DNA from: Pagrus major
Taxonomy: Eukaryota > Chordata > Actinopteri > Spariformes > Sparidae
Assembly (NCBI RefSeq): GCF_040436345.1
Contig: NC_133237.1
Coordinates: forward strand, 22,573,749-22,637,748
Reading direction: 5' to 3'
Length of the DNA: 64,000 nucleotides
In this document: in pieces, positions 47,801-61,482 of the stretch
How the letters are laid out: each line of letters begins with the position of its first letter
How positions within the stretch are numbered: position 1 is the first letter of the stretch
The notes under the pieces: generated by a model
What the model was told of the DNA's origin: nothing
Seen by the model: only the letters and a program-made list of their open reading frames with translations
Database searches by the model: none
Program-made: the position numbers and the translations under genes

Positions 47801-49305
47801 GCCCAAAAACTGTTCCAGGTCTTTACAGCAGTACAGTGTTTAGGAAAGACTAAGTTAAAACATGAAATAAATGTTTTCACACTGCACTCAAGTCTGTTCT
47901 GTATCACGCAAGACTCGGTGGTACAACCGCTGAGACATCGTGTACACAACAGATGTTTTAATTTGAGTCTTTTCATATAATAAAGCCTTTCAGCTTTCCA
48001 CTGTATAGAGACATTTCTTGTAGCCATTCGACCATATAATTTGCATCAGCGCGAGATCAATGGGCTTTAGGCACGTGAACTTTCATATTCTCCGAGTTCT
48101 GCAGCACTACACAGAATAACCCCAAAGGGAGAAACGGCACCCTTTGAACTTTAGAGGAACATTAGTGCAGGAATGTGGATCATGAGTGTTTAAAGCTGGT
48201 TATATAAAAATGCAGTCCACTTTATATGTGCTGACGTGACTCGAGAGAGTTTGGTAGGCTATTGTTTGAGAGGTAGTTCAAGGATATGAATTCAGATTCA
48301 AGTGTGAGTAAGCAAGAATACACTGTGGTGTTCTGATGTGGTGAAATAACTGCCACCGTTGTTGCAAAGAACTCGATCCAGGGCATTATTTTCACACATC
48401 AGAGAGGATTGTGGCTTATTTCACCTTGAAGTTACAAAAGTACTTCTTATTTAACTCCTTGGCCTCGGTATGGTATAGTACATAAGAGTGTGCTTTTAGC
48501 TGACAGGTTTTCTGCTGTGCTGGGATTGATTGATGAAGAGAAAGAGGTGACTGAACACAGCCACTGTGACACGCTTAGTTGAGGTTTCTCTGATGTATTT
48601 TCTATGATACAGTATATTTTTCACATCTAGAAATCATGACTCTAGCTGTTACTGCATAAACACATCCAACCGACATATATACCTTATGTGACTGTGAAAC
48701 ATGTGGTCCTATTCTGCGGCTTTATTCTCTACAAATGGCTGGTTGGAGTTAGATCCCCCGCTGGCTGCCATTTGGTACACCACAAGGGTGTAGTAAGATA
48801 AATCTCATAGAAATTGTGGTTGTGTTTGCCTGATCTGGTGGCGGAGCTACAACATGAGCCACAACCACAACAAGAAGGTATAGAGCATTTTGATTACAAA
48901 ACATATGGGCGTCATATGTCATACGACAACACAAAGACGTTTGCTTTTAGAAGTCCACGCTGGCTGATTAAGAAGGAGACCACTATTTAAAAGTGACAGC
49001 AGGTGTCAGAAACATTTTTGTTGAAGCGGTTAAAGAAAAGACAAGCAAGATCACTTTACTTTCTTGGATAATGTTGAATTGATGTAGTTCATGTTCTCTG
49101 ACAGTGAAAACAGTGCAGTTGTTTTGACCAAAAATACAGTTTTCAGGGACATGGACTTATTTGTTATAATCCGGTAATCAGGAAATAGGCTGATGTTATA
49201 GGAAATTATTAAAATTTCTGTCAAGAGTTAGATGAGAAGAGTGTTACCACTTTAATTTGTGTATGGTATATATGAGGCTAGTGTCAGCCCTGCTCTGTCA
49301 AAAAG

Positions 49306-49507
49306 TAATAAAATCTATACCACCAACTTTTAAGTTCACTATTTAACGACAATTACTTGGAGTCTTGTCGTCACAGCAGGGGAGATATTGGAGACTCCCG
49401 TCTGGCCAAGAAACAGTGCGACACATGGGCCTAATCATTTGTACAAACCAAAAATTAAAAATATGCCAGTAAGCATATTCCTCCAAATGCTGAACTATTC
49501 CCTTTAA
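49306..49507 (+). repeat. Repeat remnant ending in the 'GAACTATTCYTTTAA' motif, copy 2
   Basis: The stretch contains 'CTATTTAACGACAA', 'CTTGGAGTCTTG', 'AAAACCAAAAATT'-like text and ends TCCTCCAAATGCTGAACTAT followed by TCCCTTTAA. It shares its terminus and orientation with 29035-29142. Confidence 0.5.
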
Positions 49508-51592
49508 TCAAACCTCTCTCAGCAGCAGACGAGCCTTATCAGTCGCAGTTTTATCTGATGATGGGACCGAAAGCCGTCTCATCAGGCTGTGTAGTGGCCG
49601 ATGAGGCTCATGGGAGGTGAAGTAGAAAGAGAAAGATGGGGGTGTTCTGCTCCATTACAAGCTGCAGCAGGAGGCACATATATACACCGTGAAGGCTGCC
49701 GCCAACTGTCCTGTGCCTTTAAAACTCCTCAGCATTTTTTAAAAAAGAGAGAGAGTTTTAAATGCTTAAACACACAAATACACACAGGTCAGTGACTGGG
49801 AGATACTGGAAAGATCGATAATGTTGCATCAAATAGCAACGTCACCCGGATGTGTCCTCAATGGGAAGTGTCAATGTTAGTGAGTCACTGAGGCTGAACG
49901 GAGGTTGAACTTGGGACACTACTTTGTGCCCAGAGGTTTTAGAGCGAGGTGAAACAGAAACGTTCTGGTTTCCTGGATAAAAATAATTGATCAGGACTAG
50001 ACAGTTTATCCTGAGCGAGGGCACCTCGACTTCTTTGTTTTCTCATCTCTGCTCCAGTAAAACTCTCAAAGACCTTTGACGTCAGGCTTCCCCAGACACT
50101 CACTCAGATTCCTAAGTGTAACTAAATCACCCCAAAGGTCATGTGTATCTATCAACCTGGAGATATATGTCCTGTTTATTGCCCATAAAGATCATTAGCA
50201 TTTCCTCCCCTGCTGTCATCCGTTCCCTTGTACAAACATCCACACCAATTCAATTCTCCACACTCAGAGAGCCTGGCCTGATTCAAAGCGAGTGGCTCAA
50301 ACAGCCATGCAAGCAGAGACAAACTCCATGTGCAGAACGTCGAGGTCCGTGGGCTCTTTGTTCTCGACTCAAAGGGTTCCTGACACTCGCTTGCTTCCTT
50401 TCTCTCTTCCAGTCGCTCCCCGCAAGGTTCCTGTCAGTCTTTGGTTCAGATATTCTAAAAATGATTTCAGAGGCAAAAGGCATGGACTTCCCTCAGGCGT
50501 CACACATGCACAATAAAAAGACACGATTGTTTTCAAAAATTGTTTGTCTTGAATCAAAAAGGATCCTCTTTGGGAAAATAAGAAAGAATTAGTATTCATT
50601 TTGAATTTGGCATAATGTCAGCATGTTGATGAAGCCTTCTTTGTTCAGCTAGTATTGTTGAATACTGTTTGACATAAAACCTGATTCATGCAGTGCATTC
50701 TCAAGTTCCACCTACATTATTGCAGTGAGGAAGTGAACTCTGACAATCAACCCAGAGATGTTTGTGTTGATCTCTGACGAGGAAGGTTGTCTGCGTAAAT
50801 GTAGAAGTTAGCAGCTCAGCAGCTTGAGCTGCTCACAATGTGATTGAATAATAATGGAGATTTAGGAGAAATTGATTTCATGGAGGCTTTCTTTCGTTTG
50901 TGTAAAGTCTGTTTGTTGTTAGAAAACATGTCTGCCTTCTGTTCAAACTGGGCTCATTTCGTTGAAAGGTTTTGTAGATTACAAGCACGATTTTAGTGGC
51001 GTCTAATGGCCAGTAACGGGATCTTGTAGATGATGGATTTGCTGACAATCAGCAACCCAAAATGATCCAATGTTCTGATTCAGTTATGAATATCAGGCTG
51101 TCCAGAAAAAGGTCTTCCTGTTGCAAATAAAATTTAAAATTTAATTCTGGCTTATTAATTCCTGGAAGGCATTAGGAAAGTTCAGCACAGCACTTTATCT
51201 GACAAAGTGAATGAAGAACACTTGAAACAAGATAAATAAGCTCTGCACTTAAATGAGCATGCCTGCATATTGCAACTCCGACTGTGATTTAAGTTGATGG
51301 AGTTCATTAAAAAGAAATGAGCATATTCTATGTACGCTCCTCGTCTTTCCATTAATAGGCTTAGGAGCTGACTGCAATATACTGTACACTTTAACATGAT
51401 GAGAGGGGCTGAAAAACATCAGCTGACTGGAGGTTGGTTGTTGCACTGGCTGACAGCCAGGGGCTCTTCTTTATGGTTCACCTCCGTCTCCAGACTAAAC
51501 AAGCCTATTTTTCAGATAGAAACAATATACAGTGTATAGCAGAGACAGATTATTGTGGAATGTACAAAACTTGTGCACAAATAGGAATACCA

Positions 51593-51629
51593 TACACACA
51601 CACACACATATATGGACACACACACACAT
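51593..51629. repeat. Interrupted (CA)n microsatellite
   Basis: Two CA runs are separated by TATATATGGA. It is simple repeat sequence. Confidence 0.85.
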
Positions 51630-52939
51630 AGAGGCAGTTGCTGTAGTGGATGGTAGACCACAGGGTGTAGGCAGACAGCCAGTGAGTCAAAATGAGGCCC
51701 AAAGTAACCACTCTGAAATGAACGCTTTAGAGGACAGCCAAACCACGACATCAAACACACAGACACACGCAGAGAGTGAGAGGAAAGAGACACTGAATAC
51801 AAACAGTTGTTAGCGATGTTGTGTGCGGACGAAGGCCTTCTAGAAAAAAAGTTTGGGAGGACAGTATTCTCGCCTGACCGCTCCACTTTCCAATTTATTG
51901 GGAAAGTCTTTGAGGAAAAGTGTCTCGAGAAAAAGGAGAAAACAATGCAGCCCGGGCCAAAAACAAAAACTCTGGGTCAACAAAAAAATGAGGTCAGACA
52001 GCTTTGAAGCAATGTTGCTGCTGGATTTTGTTATCTGAGCTCCTATCTTAGTGTGAGGCTCATGACAGAAAGTAGCTGAGAGAAATCAGACAGTAAAAGC
52101 AGGAGGAAATCATGATCTTGTAGTGCTCTGATTTAAGCCAATTAGGTTCTTAATTAAAACCTATATGTTTTTTAAGTTAAGTTACCTTGTTGAGTCATGT
52201 TTAAAAGCTGCAGGTCAGATTGAGTCTTCCAAAAACCCACAAATATATTTCCTTTTCTCATACCACAAATGTGAGAACATTGTTTTTATCTACAAAAATT
52301 AAAAACGGTTTTAATACCTTTCTGTGATGACATATCTTATTTGGATTATGCTCGTTAGGCTTTGCATTCCAACACATGCAAAGCCTATGACAAATGTAGC
52401 GGGGTGTTTTATATATTTCTCTAAGACAGTTTCTTTAAAAAAAAGAAAAATGCTGGTATGCCGAGACACTTCTTTCCACGAGACATTTATCATCTGACAT
52501 TTTCCGTCAACTCTTTATCCACGGGGATTGTTTTCTGTAAATAGAAACTGTCACCAGCTAACGGTGGCTGCTTTGGGGACTTGAAATATGGGCACAGTCA
52601 CTGAAAGGACATAAACACAAGTTGGCAGCATCACCTGCACAGAAGCAATTGTCTGTGCCGGCAGGGGTACCAGCACATCTAGGAGCAGTTTCTCAGGCCC
52701 AGACAAGGATTTCTTTCTTTAATCGTTGCCAAGAATTACACGGACATATTGCTCAACAAACACGCCTATAATATAGTATAAACACATCAGTGGCTTGTAT
52801 CTTTCCCTGATAAATTACATTCTGAGACTATTTGTTGATGAATGCTGGATGAATTAAATGTTTGTGAACACACCAGAATAAAATGTTTGCTTTTTACCAT
52901 ATCAACATTTCTACAATGTGTCGTGTCACGTTTACATGT

Positions 52940-53326
52940 ATAAGCTGACTTCCATGTCAAGAGACGGCGAGGATGGTGGTGGCGTGACAGCCAGACGAGA
53001 GGGCTGCCAAGCCAGAGACCACTGTCTGGGATGACGTGTCAACATTTGTAAGCGTGAAACCACTGGATATTTTTGGAGATGTCGGGAAATTTTCCAACTG
53101 CGTGTGTGGCAACAAAGGGGATATTTTTAAAGAGATGTCGGGACAATTTCCAGCCATGTTTCAGGTAAGCCAAAACATAATCTTTACCTCACCCTAACTA
53201 AGTGCTTTTTGTGCATAAACCTAAACATACCATAAGCACAGTGTTGAAACATAATCATAAAGTTGTGTAAAGAAATGTAAAGTTTCAACATATCCGTTGT
53301 TTGCAGAAACATTCATTGCCAGCATG
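52940..53326 (+). repeat. Dispersed repeat family A, copy 2 (longest)
   Basis: Its first half aligns with 6619-6785 (CTGACTTCCATGTC, GGATGGTGGTGG, GTGAAACCACTGGATAT). Its second half aligns with 55461-55735 (GGTAAGCC..A, 'CCCTAACTAAG', 'AAAGTTTCAACATATCC', 'GCAGAAACATTCATTGCCAGCAT'). Inside it a block of about 35 nt (GGATATTTTT..AGATGTCGGGA..ATTTCCA) occurs twice, at about 53065 and 53118. No coding capacity. Confidence 0.7.
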
Positions 53327-55460
53327 TAAAGATCCCAAACAATTGCAGCCATTGAAACAAAAGACAACACTTTCAGATGATACAGTGCGCCTGTCTGAGC
53401 ACTTCTCTCCCACAATCCTTGAGGGAGAATCATGTTTCTTTGAAAGCTTTCATGCCGTTCCAAAAATTTCAGAGCTCCTGCTGTCTGCAGTCCGAGAGCT
53501 CCCTGAACTGTGAGGTCAGTGGGAGGGAAAGGTGGCTCAGGGTTGGAGCCAAAGCCAGAGACAGGCCAGAGGCCAGAGCATTATGAAACACACAAACACA
53601 CAGCTGTGTGTGGACAGCCTCCCACTGTTCTTGCCGATCCACCACAACAGGCCACTAATCCCTCTTAGATCTGCTCATCAGGGCCAGACAGTGCCCATCC
53701 AGTGGCGCTGCCGCATCTGGTGGAACCAAACAGCGGAATAATCTTGGCTTACGGCCGCAGCAGAATGGAGCAGGGGGCCCATGAGGCGGGAGTCCCGGGG
53801 GCCCTCACCGGAAACCCTGCTGCCCCACCACTCCTCTCTGTCCCACTGAGAGAAAGAAACCATGAAAAAAGGAGAGATGTCATGAGGACATATGAACCTC
53901 AATCACAGGAGTTGAGTCTTTTTTGTCTGTTTTTCAAGACTATTTTATGTTCAAAAAAAGAAATGTCAGCCAAGGTTAACTGATGCTTTTGTTGAATGGA
54001 ATATAATTGTGTCCAAGTATATTTATTATCCAGTTATTTAAAATAAATTAAAATAAAAGAGGGCCAAAAAAACACACACAAGACTTTTACACAATCAAGG
54101 TGTTTAAAACCATTAAATTCTTAACAAGATTAGGTGCAAGAGGATTTGCGTGGCCTCGGCAGACTCAGCAGCTCTAATAAAAGCAAATAGCTGAATAGGA
54201 CTGCAGAGTCTAATGTGACTTAACCCACATTAAACAGGGTCAGTGTGATTGTGTTTACCTGAGCACAATAATGAACGGCTGTGTTTCTCATTCGAGTGAT
54301 TTCACCTTTAAAATCACATTTTCAAGATACGTGCATCAATTTGACCACTGAGGGTTTTTAGTAAACCAAACAGATTTTAAAAATGCTCTTAACACTTATA
54401 GGATTATACATTTTTCATGCAACTACAGTGACATGTACATTTCATGTGCTTTAAAAAGATATATAAGCAATGTCTGTAGCACTTTTTTGTTTGTCTGGGT
54501 TTCTCAGTAGTTTAACAAAAAAGTTTCAGCGACCAACCCAAAACACGGCTGTGACGTGCACAACACTCTAATTCAAATAATGATGATGACAGTGCTGATG
54601 AGTACATCTAGATGATCCACTAGTGGCTCACAGTGATGATCAATTTGCCAGGGAGAGACAGAGCACATGATCAGGAGGCTATTTAATCACACACATTCCT
54701 AATGGAGGCCGCCCCAACCTTCTGGATTGTATTTACACTAAAAGCTCCATGTGAGCTGACCTGATTCAGACTCCTATTCTGTGACAAAAGGCAACTAATA
54801 AATTTCCCTTGAGAGACAAAGAAAATCCAAGGAACGTGCCATAAAACTACTGTTAAAGCATACGGCCGAGGTGGATGTTATTGAAAAGGATACATTACAA
54901 GGTTGACCCGAGGTCACTGCTCATTCTTTCGCTGGGGACAAGCTAACAGCAGAGCAGTGGGTGGAAACAGCTGCCTGCGTGTTTTTTTCTCCCTGCACTT
55001 GAACACCACCTCAGTTACCCTGCATCCTCATTTTAAACACACCCACAACCAAAACACTAAGTGTCCTCTTCTCTTACTCCAGGAATGTCACAAAGCTATG
55101 CAGGCCTCTCTGCAGCTATGTACTGCAGCGGATCACTATATCTACATGCTGATGAGTGCAGGGTCAGGGTCACTCATGATTTATGAGTAACAACCTACCA
55201 AAGAAAACACAAACATCACCGACTATTTCACAATAATATAAAAGAATTTGAACATATATATACTGTATATATGAAAACCAATGCATTTGTGGGAGGTTTT
55301 AAGACCCCCTAATTGCTCTCAATGGTCAGACTAGAGGATGTATGAGTGTGTGAATGGGGAAATCGTAAAAGTCTGGTTAGAAGTGACACTTTTTTTTTAA
55401 GACTTGATCTTGTCAATCAAGAAGGGGATCTTTTTCATTGACCAAATCAAAAATAAAAAT

Positions 55461-55735
55461 AAAGCTGTGGCTGTGTTTGTGGCAACAAACTAGATATTTT
55501 GAACCAGACGTCAGGATATTGTCCAGCCAATTTTTGTGGCGACAGGTAAGCCCAAATATGATCTTTTTTCTAACCATAACCAAGAGGTTTTGAGCCTAAA
55601 TGTGACCAGACCATAAGCATCTTATTTTCACAACATACAACGCAAAACTGAACTAAAAGACATGCAAAGTTTCAACATATCCATGGTTTGTAGAAACGTA
55701 CATCGCCAACATATTCTGGGGATTGGATTGGAGCA
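55461..55735 (+). repeat. Dispersed repeat family A, copy 3
   Basis: It corresponds to the second half of copy 2: GTGGCAACAAACTAGATATT, 'CAGACGTCAGGATATTGTCCAGCC', 'CGACAGGTAAGCCC', 'CTAACCATAACCAAG' and 'AAAGTTTCAACATATCC'. It ends GAAACGTACATCGCCAACAT. It lies 2.1 kb after copy 2 in the same orientation. Confidence 0.65.
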
Positions 55736-57474
55736 GCAGTATTACGTTTCTTCTGCAGTTGGCTGTCTACTTGCTGTTGACTTACATATGCTGAAACTGA
55801 CATGCATGGTGTCACTGAATGGAAAATGATTAGGAAATGATGGTATGTCCAACCACTTAACAGCTTTTATATGAATTATAGTGGTTGAGTTTTGGAAGAT
55901 TCCCCAAATTATCCTTCATTGCACCATAGCCGACTATAAGAAGTAGCTCTGGTTTAGCAGATGTGCTATTTGCCCTCCTCTGCCAAGGCATACTGCTCAC
56001 TTGAGCATAAACAAAAAGGAGGGATGTGGGCCAGGACAAAGCAAAAATCACAACTGCTCATGACATTATCCAGCTTGAAAAGCCCAAAGGTTAATGAATC
56101 TTTTGGGGAAAATGGTAGGAGAGAGACAGATGGGAGGGGAATATCAAAATTCATCATCAAAAATCTTTCCAAAGCATCATTTGTCCCGGCAGGGAAACAC
56201 ACACACAGACACCAGCTTAGGAGACAGGCTTACGTAGTGTTATATTAATCCAGGCTCCACTGCTATTTCATTCTTTCTCTGCAGCAACACCATCATTTGT
56301 ACATGCGTTCACACACCTAGTTCACAATTCAAATATTTTAATACTTTTATTTATGTTCATATTTACATTAGCAGAACACTGAATGACACACACAAACATG
56401 GCATTTATAGACAGGCAGGCTTAGTGCCACAAACACATCTTGCTCCATAGGAAGGCTTTTTCCAGGAAGCTGTCTGACAAGATGACAGACCTCAGGGTGG
56501 TGCCAAATCAGTCGTGATGGCAAAACAAAAACAAGCTGCAGGGTTCATACTGATGTTTATATGATGAACTTGTTTTGGATTATTATTGGAGCTCGCTTTA
56601 TCAAAGCTCTGCTCTCCTGCAGGGCCTATCAACATTTTTCCGAGCATTGCACTTGTTTGTTTTTAGTGGTGTAGGTGTGTAGCACATTATGGTATGAATT
56701 TTATGTGATTAGGAGGCGCGCTTCCACCCTCGTCTAGCCACTTCCTCTCTGCCATCTGTAAATGACGTCCCAGCCACTGGACGCTGGTGCCGGGTCTGCA
56801 ACACACCATAATCTCCACCACAGACTTAATGAGCTTAATGTGCACTCCCAGGCCTCTGAGCTTAAAGGCATGTGCACAGCATGGACTGTGCTGCTGTGTT
56901 GCACTGTTTGCCTCTGTTTGTATGCATTTGATTCTCCAAATAAAAAATGTAAAAGTCAGACACACAAGCATTGAGGTAGGTCTGCTGCTCTGATTGGTCA
57001 TAACTTTGTGACTACATCATCTTTCAATAAAGTAACGTGTCTAGTAGTGTTGCTGTAAGAAAAGACATGACTTAAAGTCATGATGTGATGAATTATATCA
57101 GAATTTCAGAGTGCCCACAAACACTGTGGTTAAATCATTATCATTAGACTCACATTACGTGTCTGTGGCCATCTGGTGCCAACGTGACCGTGCAAACAGC
57201 TGACATGCATCTAGGACTGACTGAGGCTGAGCATAGACTTTCATTTGTAAATAAGCCATATGTCGTCATGCAGCCTAAAGTCTTTAGGGGAAAGTGAATG
57301 CAGACCAGAGCCTTGCAGTGGTGCTGAGACTTCCAAGAATAGGAACAGATTTCAGGGCTTGATTGGGGATAAACTGTGATTTAGTCGTCCGACCCCAGTC
57401 CGCTCTACCCCTAATGCTAACACTCACTTTCTCCCCTGCTGCAGTTAATGATCACATCACAGGCACTGACACGC

Positions 57475-57690
57475 AAACATGCAATCAAGAATTAAAATGT
57501 CAAAGCATCCTTGAGCAAGATACTGAACCACAAATTGCTCCTGATGAGCAGGTTGGTACCTTGCATGGCAGTCTCTGCCATGAGTCTATGAATGTGTGTG
57601 TGTGAATGGGTGTGACAAGTGTTGTAAAGTTATTTGAGTGGTCAGTAGACTGGAAAAGCACGATAGAAATGCAAGTCATGTACCATGACA
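57475..57690 (+). repeat. Retroelement 3'-tail-like fragment
   Basis: The ordered motifs ATCCTTGAGCAAGATACTGA, 'CCACAAATTGCTCCTGATG', 'ATGAATGTGTGTGTGTGAATGGGTG', 'TTATTTGAGTGGTCAGTAGACTGG', 'AAAAGCACGATAGAAATGCAAG' are the well-known 3' tail layout of a frequent teleost non-LTR or SINE family ('...tgaatgtgtgtgtgaatgggtgaatg...aaagcgctttgagtggtc...gcgctatataagt'). It is diverged and 5'-truncated. Confidence 0.6.
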
Positions 57691-60600
57691 CATACATTTT
57701 AATTAATTTAAAATAAAATATATTACAAAAACTGCATTTGTCTCATGGTAATCATGTTATAAGGGCTACCTGAACACATCTGGATTCATGGCAATATGAT
57801 CTTCTAGTTTGACACACATGATGTGTAACCATGAGCTATCTGCATGGACAAATCATTGTAAAACAAAAAAAAGCATTCAATTCTACATTTTATTAAAGCT
57901 ACTCAAGAGAAACAACTGACTAGCTCGAGGTGCATGCTATACAAACTAAAGTACTGCATAAGCGTGTACAGTAGTATTAATCTGACTAATGTTGTGGAAC
58001 TCTGAAGATTATATGAGAGGGATTATTGCATTAACACCCAACTTCGCACACAAGTGACTCAGACTGTGAGTGATGAGGAGTTTGATATTGCATGTGTATT
58101 TATTTCTGACATTTATGAAAAAGCAAAATGTTTATCTCCTCTGTCAATTTAAAACATTAAATCCCTGATATCTACCATTTATAGTAATTCCATGATGAGA
58201 TACCGTGTGGATCTGTTAAAAGCTTGCAGAAGTAATACATGCATGAATGACCACTTTTCAACAGTCAGTATGGGAAATTCTGCATGGTGATGGGCTTAAA
58301 ATGCTCTGTCTCCAGTGGGATGATTTTGCAGGAATCAGAAACGTGTGGGCACTTTCTGCACTGTCAAAGCCGAGCAAATGCTCAAGTGCTACAGTTTAAA
58401 CTTACCAAGGAGCGTTGACTGAACCACACTCTCAAAGCCTCTCATTGTGAGTGCTCCTAAACCTGTTATACTGGCCCATTAAACGTTTTGTCTCAGCTTA
58501 TCAGTTGGTAAAGGGTGTTATTTTAAACACTGCTGTCATATCATCCATGTAATGTAATGGAGATCCTGCAGAGCCTCACCATCATCACCCGACTTCTGCT
58601 GGAAATATTCTTTAACCGTGCTTGCTTCTGATTTGGCTTGAGCATCGATGCAGCTGTGGAAAGTGTAGGGCTTGACATTTAAGACTCACTCCTGAGATGC
58701 AGTACTCCTCCTTCTTGCGTAAGTGATCACTATAGCACATGCACAAGGAAAGATTGTCTTTTTCCACTGCGCTAATCTCTTGTTATTGCCATGTTGTGAC
58801 TACTGATATTACCAAGCGTTCTTAAAGCGTCTTTTTGTAATGTGTTTTCTGAAGATGATGTGACAGAGAGAATGTCTTTATTTATAGAACAGATATAGAG
58901 TCTTCTATTCTTACTTGGCTGATTAGATAATGATATCTACAACCAGGGAACAGTTTGAGTTACAGTTTCCCAAAGGGTCAGTTATCTTATTGGACACTGC
59001 ATTCTCAAACTTTACAGGTCTGTGGTTGCACATATCTCTTGACTGTGCAAGAGGCTGACAACTGAACCTATTAGACTGAAAAGAACTCCGGTTATGCAAA
59101 CTCTTGAATATAAGATCAGTGAAATATGCTGCTCTTGAATTATTCCAGCACAATATCTCCACTTCAGTTCTTTCAAAGTGGCACAAGAGACTTATGTTCA
59201 GCACTCCTACTCGCTCTCTTTAAAGCTCGAGTGCGCTCACTGAGCCGTGGCGAGGCATTTTGTTTTGAAACCGTGCATTCCAAAAATCTTTCATTACTGT
59301 TTTTCATTTTTATTGCTGGCCTAGAACTAATCCATTATTTGCAAGGAGAGCCGAACAGGCATGGAGACATTTCTTAAGAGTTTAATGAAATATCAGCTTC
59401 CAGGTTCTTTCGACACTGTGGACCTTCAGGGTTTCACTTAAGGGTTTTGTTGTTGTATCCTTCATTCCCCTCAGGTGCTGAGCAGGAAATTAAGAGATGG
59501 ATCTGCACACAGTGAAGCACTGAATAAGACCTGATGTTACCGTGCTGCATATGCCACTGTATCTCAGGTTCATGGATAGAGCTTAGCAGTGATTAAATAA
59601 GGCTTTCTAGGTTTCCAGTGATGAATGCAATAAAACTATGACATTTACCTGGTGTCTCTGTGTGACTCACCAGCCTCTACTTATGGTTTATACTGTAGGT
59701 ATTATATATATCACAATGAGACATGAAATCATTGCCATTCATTTTGTGTTATACGGTCTTAGGATTTGTAAAAATGCAATATGAATAATGTACAGCCAGC
59801 AAAGCAAGAAACCACATAATTTATATATAAGTGTGGTGATAAAACACTGCAGCCTGAAGCGTTTAATGAAAACAGTTGAATCTCTAACTAACTAAGTAAC
59901 AAACTCATTATCTGGACTATCAGGGCGGTCCATAAAATTAGCTGCTGTTAGAATCATCTGCTGTGCAGCATTGTTCTCCATGTCAGGATTATGGTATGTA
60001 CCATAGGAAATTACATCATAATCCGTAATCTTCTTAGCAAACTTCAGATGCCTAATTAATGTCCCCATTCAACAGAGCAACACAACAGCATTTCATCATT
60101 CTAACATGCTGTTTTTATTATAGTACTTCCCAAAGTGATGATCAACTCTGCTGCATCACAAACTTTTTCAGAGAATAGAAAACCACCATTATTCTGCTGC
60201 TGGGCTTTCAAGCACAATAGTAATTTTATTTTATTTTAAGAGACAGGAACTCTGTTTGCTTTCCCTCAAGACAAGGACCACAGAGAACATTAAAGACATC
60301 AGCAAAGATTTGTCTGCAATTTGTTCTCTAAGGGATGTCGTTTGGTTTATAAACCGTCAAACTTTTGGATATTTTACCCAAACGAGCCCAGCTGGATCAT
60401 ATTTCACATCTCACAGGAGCTTGAAACAACATGATTCCTCCAAAACAATCCCTTGCTTCATTCAATGCAGGGACGTTTCCAGTCTGAACTCCTGTTTCTG
60501 GTTAGACGTCACAGAGCTAATTAGTTATATTAGGGTAAAAGGATGGTTTCACAATTTTTGATTGTGCCTGAAAATAACAGTCTGATGCCCGTATAAATGA

Positions 60601-61116
60601 TGAAACATGTTTAGCTTGTCCATACTTGTCATTAAGAAATCCCTATAATGCATTTTTTATGTGATGGAGACAAAAATCCACAGTCCTCCTGGGCAGAAAT
60701 ACATTCTGCATTTATCTGAGGCTAATATGAGATTTCAGCTGCATGAGTAAGACAAATCAGTGGATGTCCTCCAAGGTTTCAGTCTTTTTAGTACAAATTT
60801 CCCCGTCTGCGTTCCCTTTGAAGAGTCTCAAAAAGAGGGACCATTGTACTAAAGACTGTAAATTTACAGTTTCTTCTTAAATGTAACGTGTATTTTTAGT
60901 GTCTTCTTCCACCACTTGCATTGCAGTTGATTTGGGGTCAGCTCTCTTCAGGGCCACATAGAAATAAGAGGAATTACTAGAGCAAGAACCAGCAACCTGG
61001 TTTAGCGATTACTAGACGACCCGCTCTCCTTCCTGAGCTACAGCCACCTCACATCTGATACTGAATGAACTTATGTATCATAAACAAATTTTCTGGCAAT
61101 AAATGTACTGAAGTAC
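57691..61116. other. Intergenic region upstream of the next gene
   Basis: No gene recognised. Much of 57880-58660 and 59560-60250 is AT-rich, matches no repeat I recognise and contains homeobox-type TAATTA cores. A repeat-like fragment is visible at about 60985-61048 (CCAGCAACCTGGTTTAGCG, 'CTTCCTGAGCTACAGCCACC'). Confidence 0.6.
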
Positions 61117-61457
61117 AATTATACATATATTAACACCTATATATATATACCAGGGGTGCCCAAACTGTTTTTTTTTTTACCTGGTGACTTAATATTAAGG
61201 CTATGGGCCAAAAGCAAAAGAAAGAAAAGTTGATTTTTGAGTCTCACGCCGTCAAAAACTGACACTTTGGGATTGAAAAACGGGTTGGCCGCCATCCGAA
61301 AGCATCATTATGTGACGAGTTGGGAATGAGACTCAAAACTCAACTTTTCTTACAAACAGCACCTTTAATGAAACAATACAACACAATGGGTTTTTGCTTT
61401 TGGCCCATTTGAAGGCACCCCTGCTATATATACATAGGTGTTAATATATGTATAATT
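61117..61457. mobile_element. Nested foldback: hAT-like MITE inside an AT-rich palindrome
   Basis: The outer arms 61117-61150 and 61424-61457 are reverse complements at 32 of 34 positions. Between them lies a 273-bp element (61151-61423) starting CAGGGGTGCC and ending GGCACCCCTG, a hAT-type terminal repeat. Its interior is again palindromic: TGGGCCAAAAGCAAAAG at 61204 against its complement at 61391-61407, and AAGAAAAGTTGATTTTTGAG-type sequence at 61222-61246 against 61327-61351. No transposase is present. The 8-bp flanks (ATATATAC and CTATATAT) are not an exact duplication. Confidence 0.75.
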
Positions 61458-61482
61458 TACATTTACTTGTGCTTTTGATACT

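Larger units (their letters stand above)
41282..57474. other. Intergenic region, no gene recognised
   Basis: No exon, RNA gene or promoter can be supported. The content recognised is microsatellites at 41814-41847 and 51593-51629, a repeat tail at about 41385-41565, a repeat remnant at about 49306-49507, and two copies of dispersed family A at about 52940-53326 and 55461-55735. The longest open frames (up to 149 codons) are of low complexity or show no conserved domain. Confidence 0.7.

Noticed and set aside
48815..48875. Short inverted repeat GTGGTTGTG...CACAACCAC
   Set aside because: The arms are only about 12 nt with a long spacer, within chance expectation for a 64 kb window.
50143..50592. 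149-codon open frame in the intergenic region
   Set aside because: No recognisable domain, no promoter or splice context, and overlapping frames of similar length on both strands.
51512..51886. 124-codon minus-strand open frame
   Set aside because: It contains translated CA/TG repeat (Cys-Val) and has no conserved features.
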